DNA from: DATKAB01 sp964542745
GTDB taxonomy: Bacteria > Eisenbacteria > RBG-16-71-46
NCBI GenBank assembly: GCA_964542745.1
Contig: CAZIVR010000050.1
Location: forward strand, 1 to 25,024
Direction of reading: 5' to 3'
DNA length: 25,024 nucleotides
This document shows positions 1-8,224 of the stretch, one piece after another; position 1 is the stretch's first letter, and the number at the start of each line of letters is the position of its first letter. The notes beneath the pieces are model-generated. The model searched no databases. It was not told where the DNA came from and saw nothing but the letters and a program-made list of their open reading frames with translations. Both the position numbers and the translations under genes were made by a program.

Positions 1-74
1 CGGCGCGCGTCCGGCGCGGCGGGTCGCGCCCGCCACCCAGCGGCCCGGGCCCGCGGCGCGCGGCCGCCGCCGGG
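1..74. other. short edge segment without a recognisable gene
   Basis: This is the stretch beyond the stop codon of the GlmU-like gene, cut by the window edge. It is almost entirely G and C and contains the self-complementary GGCCCGGGCC at 42-51. Reading it on the minus strand in any frame gives no left-handed beta-helix hexapeptide pattern, so it does not look like a detached acetyltransferase domain of GlmU. It could be a terminator-like region or the start of another gene; it is too short to say. Confidence 0.4.
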
Positions 75-848
75 TCATGGCGTCCCCCGCGCGGAGCTTC
101 CGAGTTCCCGGTGGAGCCGCTCGGCCTCGGCGAGCTGGTCCGGCGTGTTGATCCCGCACAGCTCCCGGTAGTCCTCGGCGCACACCACGGCGGTCGGCTT
201 TCCCTCGCGCAGCAGGAGCGCGACGGTGTCGGTGAGGTAGTACTCGCCCTGGTCGTTGTGCGCCCCGAGCCGCCCGAGCACGCCGACCAGCGACGGGTAG
301 TGGAAGGCGTAGATCCCGGAATTCACCTCGTCGAGGGCGCGCTGCTCGGGCGTGGCGTCGCGGTGCTCCACGATCGCCGCCACCCGGTCGCCCTCGGCAC
401 GCACGATGCGGCCGTAGCCGGTCGGGTCGGGAAGGCGCATCGAGAGCACGGTGACCGCGGCGCCGCTCGCGCGGTGGCCCGCGAGCAGGTCGTGCAGCGT
501 GCGCGGGCGCAGCAGGGGCGTGTCGCCGCACACCACGAGCAGCGTCCCCTCGAACTCCTCGAGCGCCGCGCCCGCCATCATCACCGCGTGCCCGGTGCCG
601 CGCTGCTCGGCCTGCGTCACCCACTCCACCTCGGCCCCCGCGAATTCGGCGAGCACCTTCTCGCGCTGGTGCCCGATCACGACCAGCGTGCGCCCCACGC
701 CGAGCCGGTCGAGCGCGCCCAGCACGTGCCCGAGCAGCGGCCGGCCGGCCATCGGGTGCAGCACCTTGGGCAGGTCGCTCTTCATGCGCGTCCCCTGCCC
801 CGCCGCCAGCACCAGCGCGGCCACGTCGGCATGGTGAAACGTGGTCAT
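75..848 (-). CDS. single-domain GlmU-like sugar-phosphate nucleotidyltransferase (UDP-GlcNAc pyrophosphorylase type)
   Basis: A 257-residue protein of the GlmU N-terminal family, expected to transfer UMP from UTP to GlcNAc-1-phosphate (or a related sugar phosphate) for cell-envelope precursors in the cytoplasm. The start holds the nucleotide-binding signature LAAGQGTRMKSDLPKVLH (about residues 14-31). Further family motifs are QRGTGHAV, the metal-binding VVCGDTPLL, TGYGRIVR, VEHRDA and EVNSGIYAF. Full GlmU proteins are about 455 residues and carry a C-terminal beta-helix acetyltransferase; here the stop comes just after the first domain, so only pyrophosphorylase activity is expected. ATG start, with GGGGAAG upstream. 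It is the last gene of the folB-folK-kinase-panB-panC run, 28 bases after panC. Substrate specificity cannot be fixed from the sequence. The family call is firm; use of the name glmU would be too specific. Confidence 0.9.
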   Translation of the reverse strand: MTTFHHADVAALVLAAGQGTRMKSDLPKVLHPMAGRPLLGHVLGALDRLGVGRTLVVIGHQREKVLAEFAGAEVEWVTQAEQRGTGHAVMMAGAALEEFEGTLLVVCGDTPLLRPRTLHDLLAGHRASGAAVTVLSMRLPDPTGYGRIVRAEGDRVAAIVEHRDATPEQRALDEVNSGIYAFHYPSLVGVLGRLGAHNDQGEYYLTDTVALLLREGKPTAVVCAEDYRELCGINTPDQLAEAERLHRELGSSARGTP

Positions 849-876
849 CGGCTTCCCCCGCGTCGCGCGCCCGGCG

Positions 877-1725
877 TCATTTGGGCTCCCATTCGAAGTT
901 GTCGATCAGCCGCGCCCGGCCGACGCGCGCCGCCACCGCGACCAGCACCCGGCCGCGCACCGACCGCACCGGCGCGAGCGTTTCGGCGTCCACCACCGCC
1001 ACGTAGTCCTCGCGCACGTGCGCGAGGCCGCGCCACTCGCGGCGCACCGCCGCCTCGAGCCGCCGCGCTGACCGCTCGCCGGCCTTGAGCAGCGCCTTCG
1101 CCCGCCGCAGGCCCCGCGACAGGGCGGCCGCCTGCTCGCGCTCCTCCGCCGACAGATACCGGTTGCGCGACGAGAGCGCCAGCCCGTCGCGCTCCCGGAC
1201 CGTGGCGCCGCGGCGCACCGTCACCGGCACGTGCAGGTCCCGCACCATCTGTTCGATCACCCGGGCCTGCTGGGCGTCCTTCTGGCCGAGCACCAGGACG
1301 TCCGGCCCGACCGCGAGCAGCAGGCGCAGCACCACCGAGGTCACGCCCTCGAAGTGCCCGGGGCGCGACGCCCCCTCGAGCACCGCCGTGAGGCCCTCGA
1401 CCCGGACGCGCGTGCGGTCACCGGGCGGGTAGACGTCCTCGACCGCGGGCTCCCACAGCAGGTCCACGCCCTCCCGCGCGAACGCCGCGCGGTCGGCGCG
1501 GAGCGGGCGCGGGTAACGCGCGAAGTCCTCCCCGGGCCCGAACTGGAGGGGATTGACGAAGATGCTCGCCACCACCCGGCCGCGGGTCCGGCGCGCCAGG
1601 CGCACCAGGCTCAGGTGACCCTCGTGGATCGCGCCCATGGTGGGCACGAACGCGACCCGCTCGCCGCGGCGGCGCCAATCGGCCACGGCGCGGCGCACGT
1701 CCGCCACCGAGCGCACCCGCCGCAT
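877..1725 (-). CDS. panC: pantothenate synthetase
   Basis: A 282-residue pantothenate synthetase, which condenses D-pantoate with beta-alanine using ATP through a pantoyl-adenylate intermediate. It sits in the nucleotidyltransferase superfamily of class I aminoacyl-tRNA synthetases. The ATP-binding HxGH motif is seen as IHEGHLSL (His34 and His37), preceded by FVPTMGA. FVNPLQFGPGEDF follows at about 56-68, then LGQKDAQQ, and the KMSKS-equivalent loop ALSSRNRYLS at about 183-192. The open frame continues upstream into panB, but the ATG at 1725 gives the family's normal length (about 280) and begins exactly where homology begins. It lies 14 bases after panB, so the two consecutive pantothenate enzymes are made together. 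No panD is seen in this window, so beta-alanine must come from elsewhere. Confidence 0.96.
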   Translation of the reverse strand: MRRVRSVADVRRAVADWRRRGERVAFVPTMGAIHEGHLSLVRLARRTRGRVVASIFVNPLQFGPGEDFARYPRPLRADRAAFAREGVDLLWEPAVEDVYPPGDRTRVRVEGLTAVLEGASRPGHFEGVTSVVLRLLLAVGPDVLVLGQKDAQQARVIEQMVRDLHVPVTVRRGATVRERDGLALSSRNRYLSAEEREQAAALSRGLRRAKALLKAGERSARRLEAAVRREWRGLAHVREDYVAVVDAETLAPVRSVRGRVLVAVAARVGRARLIDNFEWEPK

Positions 1726-1739
1726 CGGGCGTCGGCGGC

Positions 1740-2576
1740 TCAGTACCACTCCTTTTCGCCGGGGAAGCGGCGGGCGCGCACGTCGGCCGCGAACCGCTCG
1801 AGCGCCGAGCGCACCTCCCCGGCCACGTCCGCGTAGCGGCGCACGAATTTCGGCGTGTGGCCGAGGTTGAAGCCGATCAGGTCGTGGGTCACCAGCACCT
1901 GCCCGTCGCACTCGAGCCCGGCGCCGATCCCGATGGTGGGCACGCGCAGGGCGCGCGACACCTCGCCGCCGAGCCGCGCGGGGATCCCCTCGAGCACCAG
2001 CGAGAAGCACCCGGACGTTTCCAGCAGCTGCGCTTCGCGCATCAGGCGCTCCTGGTCGGCCTCGCCGCGCGCCTGCACCTTGTAGCCGCCGAACGCCAGC
2101 ACCGACTGCGGCGTGAGCCCGAGGTGGCCCATCACCGGGATGCCCGCCTCGACGATGCGACGGATCGCGCCCGCGACCCGCTCGCCGCCCTCGAGCTTGA
2201 CGGCGTCGGCGCCGCCCTCCTGCACCAGCCGGCCGGCGTTCAGCACCGCCTGCTCGGGGCTCACCTGGTAGGACATGAACGGCATGTCGGCGATCACCAT
2301 GGCCGAGGGCGTGGCCCGCGTCACCGCCCGCGTGTGGTGGAGCATGTCCTCCATCGTCACCGGAAGGGTGCTCTCGTAGCCGAGCACCACGGTGCCGACG
2401 CTGTCGCCCACCAGGATCATGTCCACGCCCGCCTCGTCGGCGAGCCGCGCGGTCGGGTGGTCGTAGGCGGTCACCACCACCACCGGCTTGCCCTCGCGCT
2501 TCAGCGCCTGCACGGCCGGCGCCGTGACCTTGGGCCGCGGGGCGGGCCGCGCCCCGACGGCGGATTCGCCGCTCAT
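1740..2576 (-). CDS. panB: 3-methyl-2-oxobutanoate hydroxymethyltransferase
   Basis: A 278-residue ketopantoate hydroxymethyltransferase, the first committed step of pantothenate synthesis. It transfers a one-carbon unit from 5,10-methylene-tetrahydrofolate to alpha-ketoisovalerate. It is a TIM-barrel enzyme that works as a cytoplasmic oligomer. The Mg-binding residues known from the family align with Asp58 (VGDSVG), Asp97 (ADMPFMSY) and Glu129 (KLEGG), and the general base aligns with Glu196 in LVLEGIPA. HLGLTPQS and GIGAGLECDGQVLV are also intact. The N-terminal 20 or so residues are a non-conserved extension. The ATG overlaps the stop of the upstream deoxynucleoside kinase in an ATGA, and panC follows after 14 bases. 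The presence of folate genes in the same run makes metabolic sense, because this enzyme consumes a folate cofactor. Confidence 0.97.
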   Translation of the reverse strand: MSGESAVGARPAPRPKVTAPAVQALKREGKPVVVVTAYDHPTARLADEAGVDMILVGDSVGTVVLGYESTLPVTMEDMLHHTRAVTRATPSAMVIADMPFMSYQVSPEQAVLNAGRLVQEGGADAVKLEGGERVAGAIRRIVEAGIPVMGHLGLTPQSVLAFGGYKVQARGEADQERLMREAQLLETSGCFSLVLEGIPARLGGEVSRALRVPTIGIGAGLECDGQVLVTHDLIGFNLGHTPKFVRRYADVAGEVRSALERFAADVRARRFPGEKEWY

Positions 2577-3223
2577 GTGCCGCTCCCCTTCTCGATCGGC
2601 GCGTAGTACACCGTGCCCTGCCGGTGCGACAGGATGCGCGTCTCCAGGTCCTGGAAGTCTTCCGGGTTGTTCACGAAGTCGATCCGGTTGGTGTTCACCA
2701 CCAGCAGCGGCGCGTCCACGTAGTGGAAGAAGAAGTGATTGTAGGCCTCGTTCAGGCTCTTGATGTAGTCGCGCTCCATCTCCTTCTCGAACGCCCGCCC
2801 GCGCCGGGCGATGCGCTCCATCAGGGTGTCGGGGCTGGCCTGAAGGTAAACCACCACGTCCGGCTTCATCACGTCGAGCTCGAGCCAGCCCACCAGCCGC
2901 TCGTAGAGGGCCAGCTCGCGTTCCTGCAGGTTGAGCCCGGCGAAGATCCGGTCCTTCTGGAACAGGTAGTCCGCGACCATGCGCTCGTTGAACAGCTCCA
3001 GCTGGCGCAGGTTGCGCTGCTGCTGGTAGCGGCTGAACAGGAAGTGCATCTGGGTCTGGAAGCCGTAGCGCACCCGGTCCCGGTAGAAGTCCTTGAGGAA
3101 CGGATTCTCCTCGACCTCCTCGAGCACCAGCCGCGCCGAGAGCCGCTCGCTGAGCAGCCGGGCCAGGCTGGTCTTGCCGGCCCCGATCACGCCCTCGACG
3201 ACGATGTAGCGGTTATCGGGCAT
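2573..3223 (-). CDS. deoxynucleoside kinase (dNK/dCK-dGK family)
   Basis: A 216-residue P-loop kinase of the deoxynucleoside kinase family, which phosphorylates deoxyadenosine, deoxyguanosine or deoxycytidine at the 5' position with ATP in nucleotide salvage. The Walker A motif GVIGAGKTSLA is at residues 8-18. The central region holds ENPFLKDFY and DYLFQKDRIF with the family DR pair, and VVVYLQASPDTLMERI is followed by the basic LID stretch RRGRAFEKEMERDY. The length fits the bacterial family (about 210). The ATG at 3223 has no clear Shine-Dalgarno sequence in front of it, and folK ends 39 bases upstream. Its stop overlaps panB by four bases. The preferred base cannot be read from the sequence. 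Similar kinases often sit beside folK in bacterial genomes, which fits this context. Confidence 0.92.
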   Translation of the reverse strand: MPDNRYIVVEGVIGAGKTSLARLLSERLSARLVLEEVEENPFLKDFYRDRVRYGFQTQMHFLFSRYQQQRNLRQLELFNERMVADYLFQKDRIFAGLNLQERELALYERLVGWLELDVMKPDVVVYLQASPDTLMERIARRGRAFEKEMERDYIKSLNEAYNHFFFHYVDAPLLVVNTNRIDFVNNPEDFQDLETRILSHRQGTVYYAPIEKGSGT

Positions 3224-3262
3224 GGCGTGCGGGGGACGCGGCGGGGGGCGCGGCCGTCACCG

Positions 3263-3757
3263 TCAGTTCCAGAGTCGCGTGCCCCGCTTGACCGGCGGAC
3301 GCACGCCGAGCAGCGAGAGGTGGTGCACCAGCGTGTGGCCGGTCGCCGGGTGCACCAGCATCGGGTCCAGCTCCACCAGCGGAACCAGCACGAACGAACG
3401 CCGCGTCATCTCCGGGTGCGGCAGCACGAGGTCCGGCTCCTCGAGCACCAGCGACCCGTAGAGCAGCAGGTCGAGGTCGATGGTGCGCGGGCCCCAGCGG
3501 CTGGTGCGCACCCGCCCGAGGCGCTTCTCGATCAGGAGCAGGTTCCAGAGCAGCTGGCGCGCGGTCAGCTCGGTGTCCACCTGCGCCACCGCGTTCAGGA
3601 AGTTGGGCTGTTCCACCTCGCCCTGGGGCTCCGTGTCGTAGAGCGAGGAGGCCCGCACCAGCAGCGTTCCGGGCAGGCGCGCCAGGTCGTCGAGCGCCAG
3701 CCGGATCATGGTCTCGCGCTCGCCGAGGTTCGATCCCAGCCCGATGTAGGCCTGCAT
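3263..3757 (-). CDS. folK: 2-amino-4-hydroxy-6-hydroxymethyldihydropteridine pyrophosphokinase (HPPK)
   Basis: A 164-residue HPPK, which transfers pyrophosphate from ATP to 6-hydroxymethyl-7,8-dihydropterin, the step before dihydropteroate synthase in folate synthesis. The N-terminus IGLGSNLGER is the typical first strand and loop. DTEPQGEVEQPNFLNAV matches the pterin-binding region. The family signature with the Mg-binding Asp pair appears as RWGPRTIDLDLLLYG at about residues 87-101, followed by LPHPEMTRRSFVLVPL. Length is normal (about 160). The ATG lies two bases after the folB stop, which implies translational coupling. No folP or folE is present in the window, so the rest of the pathway is encoded elsewhere. 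Confidence 0.97.
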   Translation of the reverse strand: MQAYIGLGSNLGERETMIRLALDDLARLPGTLLVRASSLYDTEPQGEVEQPNFLNAVAQVDTELTARQLLWNLLLIEKRLGRVRTSRWGPRTIDLDLLLYGSLVLEEPDLVLPHPEMTRRSFVLVPLVELDPMLVHPATGHTLVHHLSLLGVRPPVKRGTRLWN

Positions 3758-3759
3758 GG

Positions 3760-4116
3760 TCAGCGCCGCTCCCGGGTCACTTCGATCACCGCGCGGCCGC
3801 CCGTGGTCCAGCCCAGGTTCTGCTTGGCGATGCGCACCCGCGCCCGCCGCACCGCGAACCGCTCGAGGATGGTCTCGGCCGTGGCCGCGGCCAGCGCCTC
3901 CAGGAGGTGGAAGCTCTTTCCTTCCACCACCTCCCGGACCGTGCGGTAGAGCGCGTCGTAGTCCACCGCGTCGGCGAGGCGGTCGCTGGACTCGGCGCGG
4001 TCGTCGTTCGGCACCAGCTCGAGGTCCACCTCGAGCCGCTGGCCGGCCTCCTTCTCGTAGGGCCGCGCGCCATGGTGCCCGAAGACCGAGAGGCCCTCGA
4101 GCCGGATGATCGCCAC
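3760..4116 (-). CDS. folB: dihydroneopterin aldolase
   Basis: A 118-residue dihydroneopterin aldolase, which cleaves 7,8-dihydroneopterin to 6-hydroxymethyldihydropterin and glycolaldehyde; the product goes straight to FolK, encoded next. FGHHGARPYEKEAGQRL at 12-28 includes the catalytic Glu21. FHLLEALA at 69-76 contains the pterin-anchoring Glu73, and the catalytic lysine is Lys98 in RIAKQN. The length is the family norm. The start is GTG, preceded by a strong GGAGGGAGG about five bases upstream. It is the first gene of the six-gene cofactor run, with a recognisable promoter about 65-95 bases upstream. Confidence 0.96.
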   Translation of the reverse strand: MAIIRLEGLSVFGHHGARPYEKEAGQRLEVDLELVPNDDRAESSDRLADAVDYDALYRTVREVVEGKSFHLLEALAAATAETILERFAVRRARVRIAKQNLGWTTGGRAVIEVTRERR

Positions 4117-4139
4117 GGTCCCTCCCTCCGACGGTCGAA

Positions 4140-4167
4140 GACGGCCGCCGCGTTCGCGACGGCCGTC
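4140..4167 (-). repeat. inverted repeat in the folB leader
   Basis: GACGGCCG at 4140-4147 and CGGCCGTC at 4160-4167 form a perfect 8-base-pair stem with a 12-base loop. It falls inside the predicted folB leader, between the proposed transcription start and the ribosome binding site. It is not followed by a T tract. It may be chance in such GC-rich DNA, or a leader element or operator. Confidence 0.35.
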
Positions 4168-4181
4168 CGAGTTCGCGCCGG

Positions 4182-4211
4182 AGTCTAGGAGGGGGTCCGG
4201 AAGGGGGTCAA
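4182..4211 (-). promoter_or_regulatory. candidate sigma70-type promoter for the folB operon
   Basis: Read on the minus strand, TTGACC (4206-4211) is followed after 18 bases by TAGACT (4182-4187). The -35 box matches five of six consensus positions and the -10 box four of six. It lies in the only non-coding gap in front of folB, so transcription would begin near 4175, with a leader of about 60 bases. It is the best promoter match I found by eye in a background where A/T-rich hexamers are rare. Confidence 0.55.
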
Positions 4212-4226
4212 GCGCTCGGGCGCGTC

Positions 4227-4246
4227 ACGCCGGCGCCGCGGCCGGC
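4227..4246 (-). terminator. possible hairpin terminator after the S41 peptidase gene
   Basis: CGCCGGC (4227-4233) and GCCGGCG (4240-4246) form a perfect 7-base-pair stem with a six-base loop, about 30 bases past the stop codon of the S41 gene in its direction of transcription. There is no T tract after it. The nearby folB promoter is a reason for a terminator here, but GC-rich hairpins arise easily by chance in this genome. Confidence 0.25.
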
Positions 4247-4274
4247 GCGTCCCGCCGGGACCGCGCGAGCGCGC

Positions 4275-6035
4275 CTAGGGCGACTCCCCGAGCTCGCGCA
4301 GGATCTCGCGCGCCTCGCGCGACTGCGGCTCGATCCGCAGCGCCTGGCGGAAGCTCTCCACGGCGCGGGCGCGCCGGCCCGCGTGGAGGAACGCCTCGCC
4401 CGCGATCCGCCAGTAGAGCGCGTTTTCCGGCTCGAGTCGGACCAGGGCCTCGCCGAGCGCGGCCGCGTCCTCCCACGCGAAGCGGTCGCGCAGTTCCAGC
4501 AGCGAGCCCGCCACCGCGCGCGACGGGTCCGCGAGCCACGGGTTGGGGTGCGCGCCCGTCCACTCGCGGAAGGCCGCGACCGCCGCGTCCGGGCCGCCGC
4601 GGCGCGAGGCCTCGAGCATTTGCCGCTCGAGCGTGCCGTGGCGCACCGCGTCGAGCACCTCCTCGAACGGGGCGTCGCGGCCTTCGCGCCAGTCGGAATA
4701 GTTCCAGGGCACCGCCACCTCGGGCGCGATCCACGGCCGCGGGTCCTGCGGGAACCGGCTGAGCCACGGCACGGTCGAGACCTGCAGCAGCATGCCGAAG
4801 TTCGGGGTCTGGCCGTCCGTGGCGTCGCCGTAGTGGTTGAGCCCGCCGCCGGTCGGCTCGCCCACGAACGTGGCGCGCGTCTGGTTCTTGAGGAAGACCG
4901 CCGCGTTCATCGCGGCCGAGAACGTGCCGCGGTCGGTGAGGGCGAACACGCCCCCCTTCCGGCTGAGCCACGGCCGCTCCACGATCCCCCGCACCAGCGG
5001 GTCCACGACGTTGTTGCTGCCCCCGTGGTTGTGGCGCAGGTCCACCACCAGCGCCGCGGGCCGCGCGCTGTCGGCGAGCGCGAACAGCCGTTCGAAGAAC
5101 TTGAGGTGATGCTCGGCCGCGGGGCCGCGCGACGAAACCACGTCCACGCGCCGCAGGCGCAGGTACAGCACCCGGGGTTCCGGCAGCCATTCGAACCACC
5201 ACGCGTCCTCGGGCCGCCGGTCGCAGCGCGGCGGGCCCTGCGGCGGCAGGCGGCGGGCGGTCTTCCAGTCGGCGGGAAACTCGGGCTCGGTCTGGAGGAA
5301 CGCCCCGGGAAATCCCGCGGGCGGCGCTCCGCCGTGGAGGGTCATCACCTTGCGGCGCCCCTTCTCGGTCTCGGTCTCGAGCACCACCCGGTCGCGGAAC
5401 TCGCTGATGCCGAGCGCGTGGAGCACGGCCGGCATCATGAGGAACAGCGGCACGCGGTCGAGCTTCGTGTAGCGGTTGTCCCCGCTCGTGATCGTCCCGA
5501 CCCGGTCCACCGCTTCCTGGGCGGCCACCCGGCCGATCCGCGTGACCCGCGAACCCACGGCGTCGCCGTTCGCCGCGTCGGCGGCCACCACGAAGATCCC
5601 GTCCTCGAACGGGCGCAGCGCCACGGGCAGCACCGACGTGAAGCCGAGCGGCGGGAAGGTCCCGACCGCCATCGTGTGCCCGTCCTGGAGCAAGGCCACC
5701 ATGCGCATGCACTCGACCGCGAGCGCCGGATCCTCGGTGGTCGGGAGGCTCGCCTCGATCGCGCGCGCCGCCGAGTCGAACACCGCCTCCGGGCAGTGGT
5801 GGAAGGGCCGCGGGTGCCGGGTCCGCACCTGGCTGCGGATGTACGCCAGGTCCTCGCGCCAGCGGCGAATCCGCGAGGTGTCGGAGAGCGCGAGGTGCGG
5901 CGCCGGGGCGCTCGCGGGCGGCGCGTGCTGGGCGGGCGCCGGCGTGGCGCCCGGACCCAGTGCGGAGGCGAGGCTCAGGGCGAGGAGGACGGCGCCCGCT
6001 CGACCCGTGGCGATGGGTTCAGGACGTCGGTTCAT
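4275..6035 (-). CDS. exported S41-family peptidase with C-terminal TPR segment
   Basis: A 586-residue protein that resembles C-terminal-processing/tricorn-type serine peptidases. Residues 1-36 form a signal peptide (basic start, hydrophobic core AGAVLLALSLASALG, alanine/proline-rich end). The S41 core runs from about 50 to 440, with QDGHT (117-121), VDLRHNHGG (331-339), the nucleophile Ser373 in GTFSAA and FVGEPTGGG (390-398). Residues about 515-583 read as one to two TPR units (ALYWRIAGEAFLHAGRRARA and following). The frame allows an ATG 14 codons earlier, but the chosen ATG has GGAAGG nine bases upstream and begins the signal peptide directly. No PDZ domain is evident. Substrate unknown; location is probably periplasm or outer membrane. 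It stands alone between dapD and folB. Confidence 0.85.
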   Translation of the reverse strand: MNRRPEPIATGRAGAVLLALSLASALGPGATPAPAQHAPPASAPAPHLALSDTSRIRRWREDLAYIRSQVRTRHPRPFHHCPEAVFDSAARAIEASLPTTEDPALAVECMRMVALLQDGHTMAVGTFPPLGFTSVLPVALRPFEDGIFVVAADAANGDAVGSRVTRIGRVAAQEAVDRVGTITSGDNRYTKLDRVPLFLMMPAVLHALGISEFRDRVVLETETEKGRRKVMTLHGGAPPAGFPGAFLQTEPEFPADWKTARRLPPQGPPRCDRRPEDAWWFEWLPEPRVLYLRLRRVDVVSSRGPAAEHHLKFFERLFALADSARPAALVVDLRHNHGGSNNVVDPLVRGIVERPWLSRKGGVFALTDRGTFSAAMNAAVFLKNQTRATFVGEPTGGGLNHYGDATDGQTPNFGMLLQVSTVPWLSRFPQDPRPWIAPEVAVPWNYSDWREGRDAPFEEVLDAVRHGTLERQMLEASRRGGPDAAVAAFREWTGAHPNPWLADPSRAVAGSLLELRDRFAWEDAAALGEALVRLEPENALYWRIAGEAFLHAGRRARAVESFRQALRIEPQSREAREILRELGESP

Positions 6036-6055
6036 GCACGATCCTTCCGGGGAAC

Positions 6056-6074
6056 CCGGCGCGGGACGCGCCGG
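6056..6074 (-). repeat. perfect inverted repeat upstream of the S41 peptidase start
   Basis: CCGGCGCG and CGCGCCGG form an 8-base-pair stem with a three-base loop, 21 bases upstream of the ATG at 6035. A TATCGT hexamer (6076-6081, minus strand), which could serve as a -10 box, lies just upstream, although no convincing -35 box is paired with it. If that is the promoter, transcription would begin inside the repeat, a usual place for an operator. Weak evidence only. Confidence 0.35.
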
Positions 6075-6189
6075 CACGATACGGGACCCGAGTGCTACGC
6101 CATCCCGTCGCCACGAGGTGCCGGGCCGGGACGAACGTGGGTTGGACGGGGACGAAGGCCGGAGCGATGGGTCGCGGCCCCCCGTCGCG

Positions 6190-6209
6190 GCGGGCGCGGG
6201 CCCGCCCGC
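6190..6209 (-). terminator. possible hairpin terminator after dapD
   Basis: GCGGGCG (6190-6196) pairs perfectly with CGCCCGC (6203-6209) around a six-base loop, three bases past the dapD stop codon in the direction of transcription. No T tract follows. Its position right at the end of the dap operon is suggestive, but a Rho-independent terminator without Us is unproven. Confidence 0.3.
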
Positions 6210-6212
6210 GCC

Positions 6213-7066
<854 letters not shown>

Positions 7067-7070
<4 letters not shown>

Positions 7071-8224
7071 GCCACGCCCTCCAGCCGTGCGATCGCCTCG
7101 CGGCACTGCTCGGGGGTCGGCACCAGCGCGAGGCGCACGAAGCCTTCGCCGCCCGGACCCAGGAACGAGCCCGGCATCGCCACCAGCCCGGCGCGGAGCA
7201 GCCGCTCCACGAACGCCACGTCGTCCCCTCCCGGCGCCGCGAGCCACAGGTAGAAGCTCGCCTCGCTCGCCTCGGTGCGCCAGCCCCGCTTCGCGAAGTA
7301 GTCGAGGAACAGCCGGCGCTTGACGGCGTAGCGCGCGCGCTGGTCGTTGGGGTGCTCGTCGTCCTTCCAGGCCGCGATGGCCGCGGCCTGCACGAAATCC
7401 GCCGTCGCGACGCCCACGTTGGGGCGGAAGCGGCGCAGCGCGTCCATCAGGCGCTCGTCGCCGCACATGAAGCCGCTGCGGTAGCCCGTCATCGCCGAGC
7501 GCTTGCTGAGCGTGTGGAAGGCGATCACGTTCTCGAAGCCCGCCTGCAGCATGCTGGGCGGCGGCGCGTCGAAGTAGACCTCGGCGTAGGCCTCGTCGGC
7601 CGCCACCCAGAACCCGTGGCGCCGGGCCAGCTCCGCCACCGCGCGCAGCTCGTCGAGCCCGAGCGTGGCCCCGGTGGGATTGTGCGGCGAATTGAGCCAG
7701 AGCAGCGCGGTCTGGGCCCAGACCTCGTCGGGAACCGCCGCCGGGTTGAAATGCCAGCCGTCCTCGGAGCGGAGCGGCACGAAGTACGGCTCGCCGCCCG
7801 CGTAGCGCGTGCCGGCCTCGTAGACCGGGTAGGCGGGCGAGGGGATCACCACGCCGCGGCGCGCGCTCCCCGGCACCAGCACCGCGAGGTGCAGCAGGAA
7901 CACCGCCTCCTTGCTGCCGGTCGCGGGCAGGATGTGCCGCTCGGGATCCGCCTTCACGCCGAAGCGGCGCTCGAGCCACCCCGCGCACGCCGCGCGCAGC
8001 GCCGGCTGGCCGGCCGAAGCCGGGTAGCTCGACATCTCGGGCACCGCGCGGCGCAGCGCCTCCCGGATGAACTCGGGCGTGGCCTCGCGCGGGTCGCCGA
8101 TGCCGAAGTTGATGACCGGCAGCCCCGGCGGGGCGAGCTTCGCGCGCATCCCGTCGAGCTTCACGAACGGGTACTCGCGCTCGGGCGAGAGCAGCGGGTG
8201 GATCGGCGGCGCGGCCGAGCTCAC
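7067..8224 (-). CDS. dapC: PLP-dependent aminotransferase, probable succinyldiaminopimelate transaminase
   Basis: A 385-residue class I/II aminotransferase. By context it converts N-succinyl-2-amino-6-ketopimelate and glutamate to N-succinyl-LL-diaminopimelate, between DapD and DapE. PLP-binding motifs are clear: NFGIGDP (39-45), YPASAGQPALR (67-77), NSPHNPTG (178-185), AADEAY with Asp210, and the Schiff-base lysine Lys241 in TLSKRSAMTGYRSGF. The SKRSxMTGYR pattern is typical of DapC-like enzymes. The GTG start at 8224 forms a GTGA overlap with the dapE stop, and the stop overlaps dapD as ATGA. The frame stays open far upstream, but that portion is antiparallel-style shadow over dapE. The exact substrate rests on the gene order, since sequence alone would also allow other aminotransferase activities. 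Confidence 0.9.

Noticed and set aside
5990..6035. Twin-arginine (Tat) signal in the S41 peptidase because of NRRPEP at its N-terminus
   Set aside because: The motif lacks the hydrophobic residues that follow RR in the S-R-R-x-F-L-K consensus; it reads as an ordinary Sec-type signal peptide.
6036..6212. Possible small gene between the S41 gene and dapD
   Set aside because: The 177 bases have no frame with a ribosome site and conserved-looking product; only repeats and a -10-like box are seen.
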